The notes: a model not told the origin generated them from the letters alone. A stretch of DNA of 64,000 bases from Conchocele bisecta (GCA_029237695.1 CM055273.1:55789968-55853967), one strand, 5' to 3'. Shown: positions 1 to 10,511, counted from the first letter of the stretch. Translations and numbers: made by a program.

Positions 1-290
1 CTTCCCTTTCAATCGCCAATGGTCAACACAATTTGACCGTAACAATGGCTACTTCTATTTGGCGAAACATGTCTTGTAATTGAATTGTATCTGTCAATGA
101 AAATCAAATAACTTTCTCGCTGTCAGTTTGTCCCGCTAACAATATACATAATTGGACCCAACAATCAGAGACAACATGACCGGTTCAACTTGTATTGGTA
201 CCAGTGTAAAGCCGAATCCGTTGCATCTCAATGGTCTCTAAACATTTGATAACAAGTTTTATATACACAGTTATTGTTGCGCTCATTATG

Positions 291-356
291 GCAAACAGTG
301 TCGACCCTGATCAGACTGCACGGACGTGCAGTCTGATCAAGGTCGATACTGTTTGC
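291..356. repeat. D-type GATCAGACTG hairpin
   Basis: A 66-bp inverted repeat opens with GCAAACAGTGTCGACC and closes with its complement. The core is GATCAGACTGCAC/GTGCAGTCTGATC. The same hairpin recurs, diverged, at about 2428-2502, 7089-7160, 10512-10577, 27895-27965 and 29500-29570, so it is a dispersed foldback repeat. A 79-codon ORF across it is a by-product of the hairpin. Confidence 0.8.
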
Positions 357-744
357 AAAGTAGTGCTATATCAACTGTCGCCCGGCGATAAAATTGCATT
401 TTCCGGGAGTCTTGATTCTTACCGATTCTGTCGCGAGGTCACACTCCGGTCGTTTCCGGAATCACAATGACAATATAGTGAAACAAAGCGTGAGGTTGTA
501 ACTGATTTGCTTCTGATGTGGTTCTTGATTGATGCATATTTAAATGTCAGTGGTTCAGACCTACGTCATTGCAACGTCACAAGACAGCACTGTCCCCAAG
601 ACGATGTAATGTTTCAATGATTTGGACGTTGGCTGTCATTCATAGCAGACAGTTGGTGAAAGTTTAGCGACATATGGTGGGTAGAATTGTATATAGTAAC
701 TGCATAAAGCGAATAAAAGTATGGCACAGGGTGAGAAATGTGCG
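357..744. other. No recognised feature
   Basis: No coding potential, strong inverted repeat or tandem repeat was recognised here. It lies between the D hairpin and the tRNA-like block and may include the body of the SINE whose head is at 745-820. Confidence 0.4.
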
Positions 745-820
745 CACCGGTCGGTAATCGAACCCTGGACCTTTGGTTTACCGTACCATCGCTCTATTAA
801 CTGAGCTAACCGTCTACCGA
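745..820 (-). repeat. tRNA-like SINE head or tRNA pseudogene
   Basis: The minus strand has a good Pol III A box (TAGCTCAGTTAA, with a paired GCTC/GAGC D stem) and, at normal spacing, a B box (GGTTCGATTAC). The acceptor and T stems do not pair and the anticodon loop lacks the expected T33. This is a decayed tRNA or SINE promoter head rather than a working tRNA. Confidence 0.55.
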
Positions 821-957
821 TACACAGGTCCGCCCCAAAGTGAGTTACGAACCGTGACAAGTGCACTGCGTATACCAGTCGCAGGATGAACTATAAATTG
901 CATATAAACAATGCTGGATGGAAAGTGTACGAGATTTTCGATCAACTATGCAATATT

Positions 958-1072
958 TATCCCGTCAACACAGTGCGTATGTGCCGTGAAACACGGTGCC
1001 GTGAAACATTTTTGATATCCAGTCAATACTATTTTTGCATTTTAAAGCCATTTGTAGGTGTTGACGGGATAA
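958..1072. mobile_element. Short MITE with TATCCCGTCAACAC ends, left half of composite
   Basis: Starts TATCCCGTCAACAC and ends with the complement GTGTTGACGGGATA, about 115 bp. It abuts the palindrome at 1076-1215 with a 3-nt spacer. The same pair, in the same relative order, recurs inverted at 4822-5080, so the two palindromes probably behave as one composite unit. Confidence 0.75.
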
Positions 1073-1075
1073 ATA

Positions 1076-1215
1076 GAATAGTAGGTTAGTGCCGTGAATG
1101 GGAAAAAATATCTGGCGCGGCACGGAAACGGGATGTGCTCGGCAGAGCCTCGCCCATCCCGTTTCCTGAGCCTTGCCAGATATTTTTTCCCATTCACGGC
1201 ACTAACCTACTATTC
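1076..1215. mobile_element. Palindromic MITE (family C), right half of composite
   Basis: A near-perfect 140-bp hairpin. The arms run from GAATAGTAGGTTAGTGCC to its complement around a CGGAAACGGGATG core. The core layout (GGAAACGG, CCTCG, CGTTTCC, GCCTTGCC) resembles family J at 8236-8383 and 57948-58092, which suggests a common ancestor. Confidence 0.8.
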
Positions 1216-1407
1216 TCTATATACGGGGCATGTGTTATTTGGGAAAATTTATTTCTGTGTAAAATCTATCCTTCAACGGGGCATGCATGTACATATACGT
1301 CGACGGTTAACTTACATACGTACATGTATGGTGTACATGGAGACTTTTGGATGCGTAACTACCATTTCTGAAGGAGGCTACGTGTAACCGACAAAATATC
1401 GGTCACA

Positions 1408-1570
1408 TATGGGACACGCCATGTGATTTTGTACCTTCGGACATCTGTGTAATTTTATTACATACGTTTACCAAATTTACAATATCTTTCATAAATAAAG
1501 TATCTTTACTCTTTACGCCATTTACGGAAAATGTTGTAAATTTTGTAAAATCGCATGGCGTGTCTCATAT
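1408..1570. mobile_element. Family K MITE (CATGGCGTGTCTC ends)
   Basis: Begins GGGACACGCCATGTGATTTT and ends with the complement at GCATGGCGTGTCTCAT. The interior is AT-rich with paired TTACAATATTT-type segments. Related copies lie at 1915-2163, 8425-8681, 8680-8858, 35675-35760, 52172-52260 and 56052-56208. Confidence 0.75.
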
Positions 1571-1748
1571 ATAGGACATATAGTGTTTCGGACATCATTC
1601 CAAACTTACATACTGCTATTCTCACCAGTAGGCAACATGTACACATGTATTGTCTTTGAATAACGTTTTCTCAGTACCGACAAGCTTATGCTGAGTGAGA
1701 CAATCATATTTGCAAATGACGTGCAATGACTCACGACCGCTGATCAAC

Positions 1749-1900
1749 TGGGCCCGGTTGCTCAAAACATCCGTTAGCTTAACGGACTGTTAAATCCTTA
1801 ACTGAATGGTTAAAATCTCTATTTTAACAGAGATTTTAACCATTCAGTTAAGGATTTAACAGTCCGTTAAGCTAACTGATGTTTTGAACAACCGGGCCCA
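1749..1900. repeat. Near-perfect 152-bp palindrome
   Basis: The arms start TGGGCCCGGTTG and end CAACCGGGCCCA. The inner arms contain TTAACGGACTGTTAAATCC and its complement, with almost no loop. It is a foldback MITE by structure; no second copy was seen in this window. Confidence 0.85.
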
Positions 1901-1914
1901 GGATTTCTCCTGCA

Positions 1915-2163
1915 TTTGAGATGCCACTCGATTTCGTACAATGTGCGATATCTCATTAATATGTGTTACAAAATTTACGATATTTTCCACAAATGGCGTA
2001 GAAAGTTGACAAAATGTTCAGAGTAAATGTGGAATTGAATTTGCTATGGAACTTTCGTTACCTTTCGACTACATTTATAGAAAATATCTCAGTTTCTGTA
2101 ACTATTGTGAAAAATTTCATATTTTCTTACTAAGGTGCAAAATCACAAGGCTTGTCTCATGTG
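1915..2163. mobile_element. Diverged family K MITE
   Basis: Shares the family K layout: a TTGAGATGCC-type left end, an AAAATTTACGATATTTTCC segment, and a right end AAATCACAAGGCTTGTCTCAT. It is more diverged than the copy at 1408-1570. Confidence 0.55.
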
Positions 2164-2342
2164 TCTTATGATTTCATAGACTGACACAAACATCACACGT
2201 GTGGTCGGCATTTCACCAGTATGGGGGACTGTGAATATTGGCAGGCCCATGTTATGCATGGCCGCATACCTATACAATCATGCGACATTTAAATTCTTTT
2301 GCCATGGAAGTCGTGTATAGGCTACACAATAACGAATGCAAT

Positions 2343-2714
2343 GCGGGATCGTAGCTAGTTATTTCCCTTTGCAAATATATGTATAGAGATCCGGTCCTAT
2401 GCTGTATTTCGGCGTTTATAAATGAGTTTTGCGAACAGAGTAGACCCAGATCAGACTGCACATATGTGCAGTCTGATCTGAGTCTACACTGATTGCAATA
2501 ACATTAATAAGTGTGAAAGTATGAATCTGGCAAATAATGTAGTCCAGGATCAGATTGCGCAGATATGTAGGATAATCTGGATCAACACTGTTCGAAATCA
2601 CTATACTTGCTCCTTTTTAGAACAAATCATGCAAAATAAGGCCATAAACTACTCAATTTGGACCGGATTTCTATAAATAAATTCAAAGGGAGATAACTAG
2701 CTACGATCCCTCAG
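2343..2714. mobile_element. Family R element carrying a D hairpin
   Basis: About 370 bp with ends GGGATCGTAGCTAGTTAT and its complement ATAACTAGCTACGATCCC. Inner subterminal repeats are GATCCGGTCC / GGACCGGATTTC. A D-type hairpin (about 2428-2502) sits in the left half and a degraded one near 2535-2600. A second copy lies at 6634-7266. Confidence 0.75.
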
Positions 2715-3258
2715 TTCATTAATTTGATGGCATATTGTAGACGAATAAATAAAGGATCATATGTACCGATAACCCAGAAATAGTATGTTGTATTAGACTG
2801 ACTTAAACTCGTCTTACAATGCGCTGAAGGCCGCCCGTTGAAATGGCGTCGTTACATGGCGTCATCTACAAAACTACGTCATACGTGCACATGTATGTCA
2901 TATCGTTTGACCGTTTGACCGTTAGTCTGTACGTCCGACGGGGTCAAGAAATAAAACTTAGCAATCGCTTTAAATTCAGAAGAAAACAAAACTATTGTTT
3001 ATAATTATAAGAATGGTTACCATGGCGGTGTGTCCATTTTTGGATAACTGACCAGCACATAACTCCGGACAAATAGGCTAACACATTTGGTAAGCACTTT
3101 ATGGCCGAATGAGGTCACCGAGATTCGGCGACGTAATCAATCCGCCCATAGACCATTTGATGGTCATTCGTGGAAATTAGAATCCCCAATTGAATGATTG
3201 CTGGATATACGTTCCACACTTGTCATCGCAGCCATGGCAACACGAGGCTTGTTGATGT

Positions 3259-3259
<1 letters not shown>
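2715..3259. other. No recognised feature
   Basis: AT-rich unique-looking sequence without a convincing ORF or repeat structure. The minus-strand ORF reaching in from 3646 is interrupted by a poly-glycine stretch translated from the C run. Confidence 0.4.

Positions 3260-3305
<46 letters not shown>
3260..3305 (+). repeat. 46-nt uninterrupted C homopolymer
   Basis: Forty-six consecutive C residues. It could form an i-motif on this strand and a G-quadruplex on the other. The exact length may not be reliable, since homopolymers are often miscounted in assemblies. Confidence 0.9.
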
Positions 3306-3458
3306 AGTGTAGATAATGGACAGGACATTCGCATGTGAATGAAGGATGGGTGTATTACATTAATGTTGTAACAGTTAAATGGCGGGAAACGAATATAGAC
3401 GTCTGGCGAATTGGGTTTTGTCTTATTTCTTAGAAAATAACATGCTTTAGCAGCGTAT

Positions 3459-3489
3459 GAGAATCGTCTCCGTTGGAGACGATTCTCAT
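3459..3489. repeat. Short perfect hairpin GAGAATCGTCTCC
   Basis: GAGAATCGTCTCC and its complement flank a short loop. A matching hairpin with the same arms and a similar flank (ACTGTCAAA) occurs at about 58971-59026, so this is a dispersed short foldback. Confidence 0.7.
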
Positions 3490-3936
3490 GTGCTGTCAAA
3501 GTATGTTTTGATGGCGATATATTTAAAATACGTGAAGACAGCAGACGATACAATTCAATTCGGCATTGGGAGGGTAATTTGTGGACCGTGAACAACGTGG
3601 ACGCTGCAATAGCAGATGCAATAAGCCTACCTTTCATGTGACACACCGGGAACTGCTTAATTTATTGGCGAAAAGAAACGTATTAATCAAAGTAAAACAA
3701 ATAACGAATTTGTGGGTGTTTTCAGAAAAATAGCTTAGAGAGAATCACATATCTTCCTTTGTTTTGTCAATGAAACTCGGTTTTAATCCAATTAGTAATT
3801 TAATTCCAGCGATTCAACGTCATAGAATAGAGGCAATCCGCATGATGGCGATCTGTTTTACTGATTGCTGATATTTGAGGGAATTTTAAAACTTGATTTA
3901 TAATTCGCCCTACTTCTTAAGCCAACTCCCGGCCAT

Positions 3937-4110
3937 AACCCCTTGAACCCGAAAGTCGGCTATAGCGGTCTTTGCAAACAATGCAGATCCAGATGAGCCG
4001 GCTCGTAGCGAGCCGTCTCATGGGGATCTTCACTTTTTGTAGCTTTTTAGCACTTTTTGTCGATAGGACGTTACACGCTAATAAATTAAATATCAAAATG
4101 TAAGCCAATG
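3937..4110. mobile_element. Decayed TTAA-type MITE (TTTGAACCCGAAA family)
   Basis: Contains CTTGAACCCGAAAG, the GCTATAGCGG segment, the AGATGAGCCGGCTCG palindrome and a CACTTTTTG segment, as in the complete copies at 14557-14803 and 33682-33928. The 3' half is lost or strongly diverged. Confidence 0.6.
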
Positions 4111-4394
4111 GCGGACTAGTATCGCATTCCACTAATTCACAAATTGCAATATTTAACCCCGATAAGTTACATTACCAGATTTAATGACTACCTGTTCGAC
4201 AGGAAATGAAGAAAATCAATACTCTGATGAGAGACTGCATTATAAACCTATCCAGTTACAAATATGTTATTGTTCACATATTGGATTTTTAACTAAATGC
4301 TGCGGTCGCTAACGCTCCCTCGATGGTTCGATCCTTTGATCGGGCTGAATTGATCGGCTTCTGAGCCGTTAGTTAGATAGGAACTGGATAGTAC

Positions 4395-4647
4395 TGGGGG
4401 CCGTTTCACTAAACTTCGTACGACTACAATGTTCGTAAGTGCAAATTTAGAATCCACTTGAAATTTCAATTGATTGATTTACATTTATTGAGCATAGGCT
4501 ACATATGCAGCATGCGCTCAATAAATGTAAATCCAACAATTGTTTACAAGAAAACATTGTTAAAGTGAATTTTACAGACAATCATAATTTTGCACTTACG
4601 AACATTTTAGTCGTACGAAGTTTAGTGAAACGCCCCCCCCCCCCCCC
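4395..4647. mobile_element. Family P palindromic MITE
   Basis: Ends GGGGGCCGTTTCACTAAACT and its complement. Inner blocks are CGTACGACTA, GTAAGTGCAAATTTAG, and a central hairpin of TTTACATTTATTGAGCATAG with its complement. The right end runs into a C tract of about 15 nt that is interrupted later by a G. P is one of the commonest families here. Confidence 0.85.
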
Positions 4648-4821
4648 GCCACACCCCTGATATTCAACACTAGAGTGTATCAATAAAGTTAACACTATAA
4701 ACAACACACAATGTCATTATACTATATTGTACAAAACACATTAAGCAATTGTTTGCTCAAGAAAAAAACATACATGCATGAACGTTTAATGGAATCTGTG
4801 TAGTTACAGCGACCATATAGA

Positions 4822-5080
4822 GAATAGTAGGTTAGTGCCGTGAATGGGAAAAAACTATCTGGCAAGGCTCAGGAAACGGGATGGGCGAGGCTCTGCCGAG
4901 CACATCGCGTTTCCGTGCCGCGCCAGATATGTTTTCCCTTTCACGGCACTAACGTACTATTCTATTTATCCCGTCAACACCTACAAATGACTGTAAAATG
5001 CAAAAATAGTATTGACTGGATATCAAAAATGTTTCACGGCACCGTGTTTCACGGCACATACGCACTGTGTTGACGGGATA
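4822..5080. mobile_element. Inverted second copy of the composite at 958-1215
   Basis: Family C palindrome (4822-4962) followed by the TATCCCGTCAACAC element (4967-5080), with a 4-nt spacer. Order and spacing match the first copy in reverse orientation. A few substitutions, such as CATCGCG for the expected CATCCCG, separate the two. Confidence 0.8.
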
Positions 5081-5361
5081 AAAAAGCATTACTCCAACTA
5101 GTTCTGTGTGACAAAATCTCAGCAACTTTGTTGTTGTTGTTGTATTTGCCGCTGTTATATCGCATACATGTAGAGCTATCATCCAACCACACATCAGTTA
5201 ACGATGGAATTATAGACGATGTATGCATGTTGGGTGGAGTTCATTGTAGTATCAATAACGTACAGACAGGGTTAAATAACATTTGCACATGCTGCATGGT
5301 GTATCAGAGTCTGCAATCTGCTTGGCAGAGAATTTAAGCATGAGGGGTTCTCAGACGTATG

Positions 5362-5634
5362 TACGGAAGTCCATTAGAGCCACTTCACTTTTTGTTAATT
5401 TCCAGTTAATTTCCAGTTCTTTTCTTGAATTTTCAAGATCTTTTATCTTTTCTTGAATTTTCAAGAAAAGATCTTGAAAATTCAAGAAAAGAACTTGAAA
5501 ATTCAAGAAAACATCTTGAAAATTCAAGAAAACATCTAAAAAATTCAAGAAAGTATCTTGAAAATTCAAGAAAAGATCTCGAAAATTCAAGAAAAGATAA
5601 AAAAAAAATGAAATGGCCCTAATGGGCTTCCGTA
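5362..5634. mobile_element. TACGG foldback 1, TTCAAGAAAA repeat type
   Basis: Ends TACGGAAGTCCATTAGAGCC and the complementary GGCCCTAATGGGCTTCCGTA. It is flanked on both sides by CGTATG (5356-5361 and 5635-5640), an exact 6-bp target duplication. The interior is about ten tandem units of roughly 21 bp built on CTTGAAAATTCAAGAAAA, themselves near-palindromic. The same element type recurs at 55320-55786. Confidence 0.9.
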
Positions 5635-5712
5635 CGTATGATACACTGCAAGTAGTGAACCGACAAAGCTAAGTCATGTCAGTAATGACCTTGGTGTATA
5701 CCATTGCATGAA

Positions 5713-6328
5713 ATGTGGCTGTGACTAGAGAAATGGGGGGTTGTGGGTGTGGCGACCAGTGTAGATCTAGATCCGCACAGTCTGATCAGGATCTGCACTG
5801 CTCATTCCATCAATGAAGCATCCGTCATGCTTCCAACAAGATCATTTTCAGACTACCGGAGTGTACTACACTACAAACTGTGTGGCATATGAATTTCATA
5901 TGTTTTTCATATGAATTTCATATGAAAATTGCATTTGCAAATAACATAAAGTGAGCCGATATGCAATTCATATGCAAAATCTTCATATGCATTTCACATG
6001 CAGATCATAAGTATTTCATATGAAGACCCATGTACAATGCTTTTAAAACAATAACATTTTCATATCAAATACATTTGCAAATTATTCATATGAAATGCGT
6101 ATGAAAGTCTTCATATGAAATGCATATGAAAGTCTTCATATTAATTTCATATCGGCTCTTTTCATATGAATTTCATATACAATTAATATGTTTTTCATAT
6201 GTTTTACATGTGATTTGTTTTCATATGAATTGCATATTTGGCACATTTTGCTGTGTATTTGGTGGTATTTGATCAAGATCTACACTTGTCACAAATACCA
6301 TAAGGCCCATTTCTCCAGTCACAGCCAT
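5713..6328. mobile_element. Family D MITE interrupted by a CATATG-rich insert
   Basis: Starts TGGCTGTGACTAGAGAAATG and ends CATTTCTCCAGTCACAGCCA, the normal D-family ends. It has the usual GATCCGCACAGTCTGATC hairpin and ATCAATGAAGCATCCGTCATG segment. The middle, about 5879-6243, is unrelated sequence, so a second element inserted here. Confidence 0.75.
5879..6243. mobile_element. CATATG-rich inserted element
   Basis: About 365 bp made of variants of TTCATATGAAATGCATATGA, with many CATATG hexamers in both orientations. Its ends, TGTGGCATATGAATTTC and GCATATTTGGCACA, are roughly complementary. It interrupts a family D MITE. No coding potential and no second copy in this window. Confidence 0.6.
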
Positions 6329-6633
6329 AAATGAGAAAATAGTATATGACTCCGTTGTGGTATTATCTCCCTTGTCGCAGCACAGTTTCGGAAACAATAA
6401 TGGCGTCTATTTGACACACTCATCGTGCTCATTTGTGGCTGTGACTTGGAGAAATGGTACCATCGAACATTCAAAACATCCCAATATACGTATACCCCAC
6501 CACATCCCCTCACCACTGATATCACCATCGGTTTTATCACGCAATGCTCGATGGGGCAGGTGAGGAATGTGTGCGGTTTCTCACTCGAGGATTATCCGTT
6601 GAAGACAGCGGCATGGTCTAAAAGAGTGCATTG

Positions 6634-7266
6634 AGGGATCGTAGCTAGTTATCTCCATTTGAATTAATTTATAGAAATCCGGTCCAAACTGTATATAGTA
6701 TGGCTTTATTGCTTGTAACAAGGACGAAAGTAGCAGATATATTTGTGAAAAGGAACCATTCAAGGGAGCATCCTATCTATCTGCGTGATCTGGGCTCATT
6801 TCACTAAACTTCGTACGACCAAAGTGTTTGTAAGTGCAAAATTAGTATCGTCTGGAAATTCCAATTGATGGATTTACATTTATTGAACATAGGCTGCATA
6901 TGCAGCCTATGCTCAATAAATGTAAATCCAGTAATTGTTTACAATAAATCAGTGATAATGTGAAATTTACAGACTATCATAATTTTGAACTTACGAATAG
7001 TTTAGTCGTACGACGTTTAGTGAAAGGGCCCCCCTGATCCAGGGCTACTTAATTTCCCGGATTCATATTTTCACACATTTTAATGTCATTGCAATCAGTG
7101 TAGACGCAGATCGGGTTGCACATATGTGCAGTCTGGTCTGGGTCTACTCTGTTCCCAATATCAATGGCTGTACTCAGTGTTCTGCAGGAAAGACATTCTA
7201 ACATACGGCATATGACCGGATCTCTATAAATAGATTTGCAAAGGGAAATAACTAGTTACGATCCCT
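6634..7266. mobile_element. Family R element with nested P element
   Basis: The ends GAGGGATCGTAGCTAGTTAT and ATAACTAGTTACGATCCCTC match the R copy at 2343-2714, as do the GAAATCCGGTCC and GACCGGATCTC subterminal blocks. A D-type hairpin lies at about 7089-7160. A family P MITE (6791-7034) interrupts the middle and accounts for most of the extra length. Confidence 0.8.
6791..7034. mobile_element. Family P MITE nested in an R element
   Basis: Standard P structure: TTTCACTAAACTTCGTACGA end, ACATTTATTGAACATAGGC central hairpin, TCGTACGACGTTTAGTGAAA right end. It lies inside R sequence, so it is younger than the host R copy. Confidence 0.85.
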
Positions 7267-7789
7267 CATTCTACTTTGGTGTACTTGTTTTTGTTTTGAC
7301 ATCTACTTCGTCATGATGTTTGTAAATACTGAACCATAGTTAATGATAAATCACTGAGATATCAACATGCACATCCACAATCGATGTCTGTGAAGCAAGA
7401 GCGGCATTAATATTCCTCTCATGCTCGATCATATCTATAGCTGATTCAATTGTGTATGCGTTTCACGAAGTTTGTCTGATTAAGCAATGCTTGGTTCAGT
7501 TCTCACTTTTGGCGTATTTGAGTGTAGGCGTTTTGCGTTATCGTTGTAATGGACGATTCATCCATTGTCGAGACGGCCGATTGGCAAACGGGTCTTCGTT
7601 TTGTTCCTGGTTCGTATGCCCATTGGCACACCCTGAATAATGATCTAATCGGTTTGTTGGCGACCGTGAGCCTCTTTAACTGACCATAGTACGGTGTTCC
7701 GTTAAGGCCATCGTAATATCACTATCGTGTCGATACCGCCAAAGCGGAACTAGTTACATACGTGGGGATACCAGAAAGTTCGAGAACTA
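7267..7789. other. No recognised feature
   Basis: No convincing gene, tandem repeat or strong hairpin. A 62-codon ORF at 7452-7640 has no recognisable motif. Confidence 0.4.
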
Positions 7790-8005
7790 CAGCGAAACCT
7801 CTCTAAACCGGACACCCTGTGTGGTCCCCAGGGTGTCCGGCTTAGAGAGTTCTCACTGTAAATCAGTCAGTTTATTATGCTGAGCCATAGGTGTGTGATA
7901 TGTGATCACGAACAGACATTAGCACCTCAGACTAATGGCCAACACATTCAGCATAATAAGATAACATGTATTATCTTGTTGTCCGGTTTAGAGAGGTTCC
8001 ACAGT
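7790..8005. mobile_element. Family T MITE (CAGTGGAACC ends)
   Basis: About 215 bp. The left side is a short palindrome, CTCTCTAAACCGGACACCCT and its complement. The right end is GTCCGGTTTAGAGAGGTTCC. Other T copies are flanked by TA, which with the CAGTGGAACC ends suggests a Tc1-mariner/pogo-like mobiliser (inference). This copy has mutated outer bases. Confidence 0.8.
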
Positions 8006-8235
8006 ACATGTAATTTCATATCATGAACACTTCATGTTACTTGTACAGGTAAGCCACACAAACTAGTGAATACACACAGCCGTTTATTGGGAACTAGTTG
8101 AATGGGGTATCACATCGACATGACGTTACCGAATGACGTCAGTTTAATGACGCAACGTACACATGTCCGCGCTCTGTTCAACGAAACCTATTTTATATTT
8201 GACCGTCGTCTAGCATAAAACGTTACCTGATAAAT

Positions 8236-8383
8236 AGACTATCAGGCTAGTTTCTGGTGATATCAAGCTCATCAGGATCGGCTCGGAAACGGTAATAATT
8301 CCTCGGCAAGCCTCGAAATTCCTATGCGTTTCCTAGCCTTGCCTGATAAACCTGGTATCAAAATACACTAGACCGGTTTTCTC
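8236..8383. mobile_element. Family J palindromic MITE
   Basis: The ends pair: ATCAGGCTAGT... with ...ACACTAGACCGGT. The inner arms, GATATCAAGCTCATCAGG and complement, surround a CGGAAACGG...CGTTTCC core. The fuller copy is at 57948-58092, and both are preceded by the same AGCATAAAACGTTACCTGAT sequence. Confidence 0.7.
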
Positions 8384-8424
8384 TGTTACTATCCATCTAT
8401 CATTTATGGAAGTATGCTTAATAA

Positions 8425-8681
8425 TGAGACACGCCATGTGATTGTGTACCTTCGGACATCTGCGTAATTTCATTAAAAATGTTTACAAAATTTGCAATAT
8501 CTCTCATATATAAATTCAAAAGTTGACGAAATCTTCAGAGTACATGCGGAATATAATTCCGCATGTACTCTGAAAATTCTGTCAACTTTTGACGCCATTC
8601 ACGGAAAATATGTAAATTTTGTAAACTTATTTCATGAAATTACGCAGATGTCCGAACGTACAAAATCACATGGCGTGTCTC
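8425..8681. mobile_element. Family K MITE, well-preserved copy
   Basis: Ends GAGACACGCCATGTGATTGT and CAAAATCACATGGCGTGTCTC. The central arms include AGTACATGCGGAAT/ATTCCGCATGTACT and AAAGTTGAC/GTCAACTTTTG, making an extended hairpin of about 257 bp. Confidence 0.85.
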
Positions 8682-8858
8682 ATACACGGCATGCGATTTT
8701 GTACCTACGGACATCTGCAATATTTCATGAAATATATTTACAAATATGGGATATTTTCCGTAAATGACGTTGACATAAAATATTGTAAATTGTGCAAACG
8801 TATTTAATGAAATTAAGCAGATGTCCGAAGGTACACAATCACAGGGAATGTCTCACAT
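8680..8858. mobile_element. Second K copy abutting the first
   Basis: Starts GGCATGCGATTTTGTACC and ends with a diverged CACAATCACAGGGAATGTCTC. It directly follows 8425-8681, so two K elements lie head to tail. Confidence 0.6.
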
Positions 8859-9287
8859 AATGTGGCACGTACCTTCAGGCTCTCCCCCGGTTTCGGCTTC
8901 CCCCATCTTCGTTTCTGTTTCATTTTCGGCACGTTAATTGAAAATGACTGCACGGACATTGTATACCGCCGTCCCGTCGTCTCGAACCCAGCACCTCCAG
9001 CTAGTAGTCGTGTACGATAGGAAGATATGTCAGTGCAGGATAGAGTGCGTATAACAGCTCAGCGTCCAGTCCTGAAAATCGCACTTATAATTAAATATAA
9101 CTTCGAGGTAGTTTCGATAAACTATGTCGCCGTGGCATGTAGTGTGTTGGATGGTGTAATATCCAGTTCTGAAAACCGTACCGCTATCCAGTAGTAGGAT
9201 ATGATGTGTCACTATTTCACCGTGTCATGGAGTGCAGAATCTTGTACTATCCAAACGTCCACTCCCGAATTCCGCACCGGTTGCTAC

Positions 9288-9836
9288 TGTTTCACGAAAC
9301 CTGTCCAAATTATACGGATATATTCATCATGTAAAAACAATTATTTTCTTTTCGATATGATTAAATTTTAGCAACATTTAAGAATGAGCCTTCTTTTTAT
9401 TTCGTGAAATTTGGTAAAATTATGATTTTATTACGAAAAATTGATTTTTCTATGGAAATTTAACATGGGGGGGGAGGAGGTGGAGCAGCTGGGGGAGGAG
9501 CCAAAAACACGAAAACATTTGGAAATCGACTCCGAAATCAGGATATCTGGAAAGCTCGAAATGATCGAACTAAGAAAACAAAAGTTAAATTTTGAAAATC
9601 GGTCCACTATTTCTGAAATTAAAAACAATTCCCCATCTTAAATCCCCATAGACATCTTCACTCTGTGATTTAACAGGGGGATTTCTTTTTCGCAATAAAA
9701 TCAATATTCGACCAAATTTCGCGAAACAAAAAGAAGGCTCACTCTTAAATTGTGATAAATTTAATATTATCGAAGACAAATGTTGAGTTTGCGTTGTTTA
9801 TATATCCGTAAAATTTGGGCAGGTTTCGTGAAACAG
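9288..9836. mobile_element. Family A element (GTTTCACGAAACCTG ends)
   Basis: About 550 bp. Left end GTTTCACGAAACCTGTCCAA, right end GGGCAGGTTTCGTGAAACAG. The inner arms pair (GAATGAGCCTTCTTTTTATT with AAAAAGAAGGCTCACTCTTA), with a GGGGGGGGAGGAGG tract near the centre. A second copy lies at 22186-22710. Its ORFs are structural by-products. Confidence 0.75.
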
Positions 9837-9849
9837 ACAGTAGTACTTG

Positions 9850-10500
9850 TGTCCGACTCGTACCTTACCACTTCGGGGTCATATACACTCGCACTGTTCA
9901 GCCTCACAGCCTCGCGTCTAGTATAATATATGGTTGTGGTTGCCGCAGTCACTAGTATGTCTCCGTGGCGCGGAATGCTGAACCGTATAATATTCCGCCA
10001 CCAAGTTCCACACATACGCTTTTTTGTACAGATACAAACACGTTAAAAATATTTTAATCCAGTATTTCAAAGTACGTCACAAAGCAGCAGTATTCTAATT
10101 GCGTGTTTGCATAAAACGTTAGAAATCAACGTGACGTGTTAAACACCTTTGACGTGTTCGGAATTCATTTCATAATTGTGAATACATCAACAAAATCTAA
10201 TAATTTCACAATTCCGTATATTACGTGTGAAATGTATGGTATTATATTCCGTTCAACGCGCAGTAACGTAGTAGTCAGTATCACGTGATTTAACAATATG
10301 ACGTCACATCCATCGTCACTATTTCCCATTACGAACAATCACCATGGTCAAGAATATCCAAATTTCACTCGTAGAAAGCAGCAATTTCATCATTGCGTGT
10401 AGAATTATCAACATAATTATCGATGATACGCTCCTACATTTCTGCAAATATAAACATTTCAAATGATTGAATCTGGGCCACCTTACTTAGAAAATGTACC
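9850..10500. other. No recognised feature
   Basis: No gene or clear repeat was recognised. Several ACGTCAC and ACGTGT motifs occur but without an ordered pattern I can support. Confidence 0.35.
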
Positions 10501-10511
10501 TTACAACTTTT

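Noticed and set aside
745..820. Functional tRNA gene on the minus strand
   Set aside because: A and B boxes are good, but acceptor and T stems do not pair and the anticodon loop is abnormal.
1749..1900. Long hairpins as microRNA precursors
   Set aside because: Arms are too long and perfect for typical pre-miRNAs; foldback MITE origin is more likely, and expression cannot be seen.
3164..3646. 160-codon minus-strand ORF containing a poly-glycine stretch
   Set aside because: The glycines are the 46-nt C run read on the other strand; the rest has no motif and overlaps a hairpin.
5351..5622. ORFs on both strands with NSRKDLENSRK or LNFQDLFLNF repeats
   Set aside because: They translate the 21-bp tandem units of a TACGG foldback; a unit length divisible by three keeps frames open.
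5362..5634. Assigning TACGG foldbacks to the Dada superfamily because of 6-7-bp duplications
   Set aside because: Only duplication length fits; no transposase or terminal match was visible, so no superfamily is claimed.
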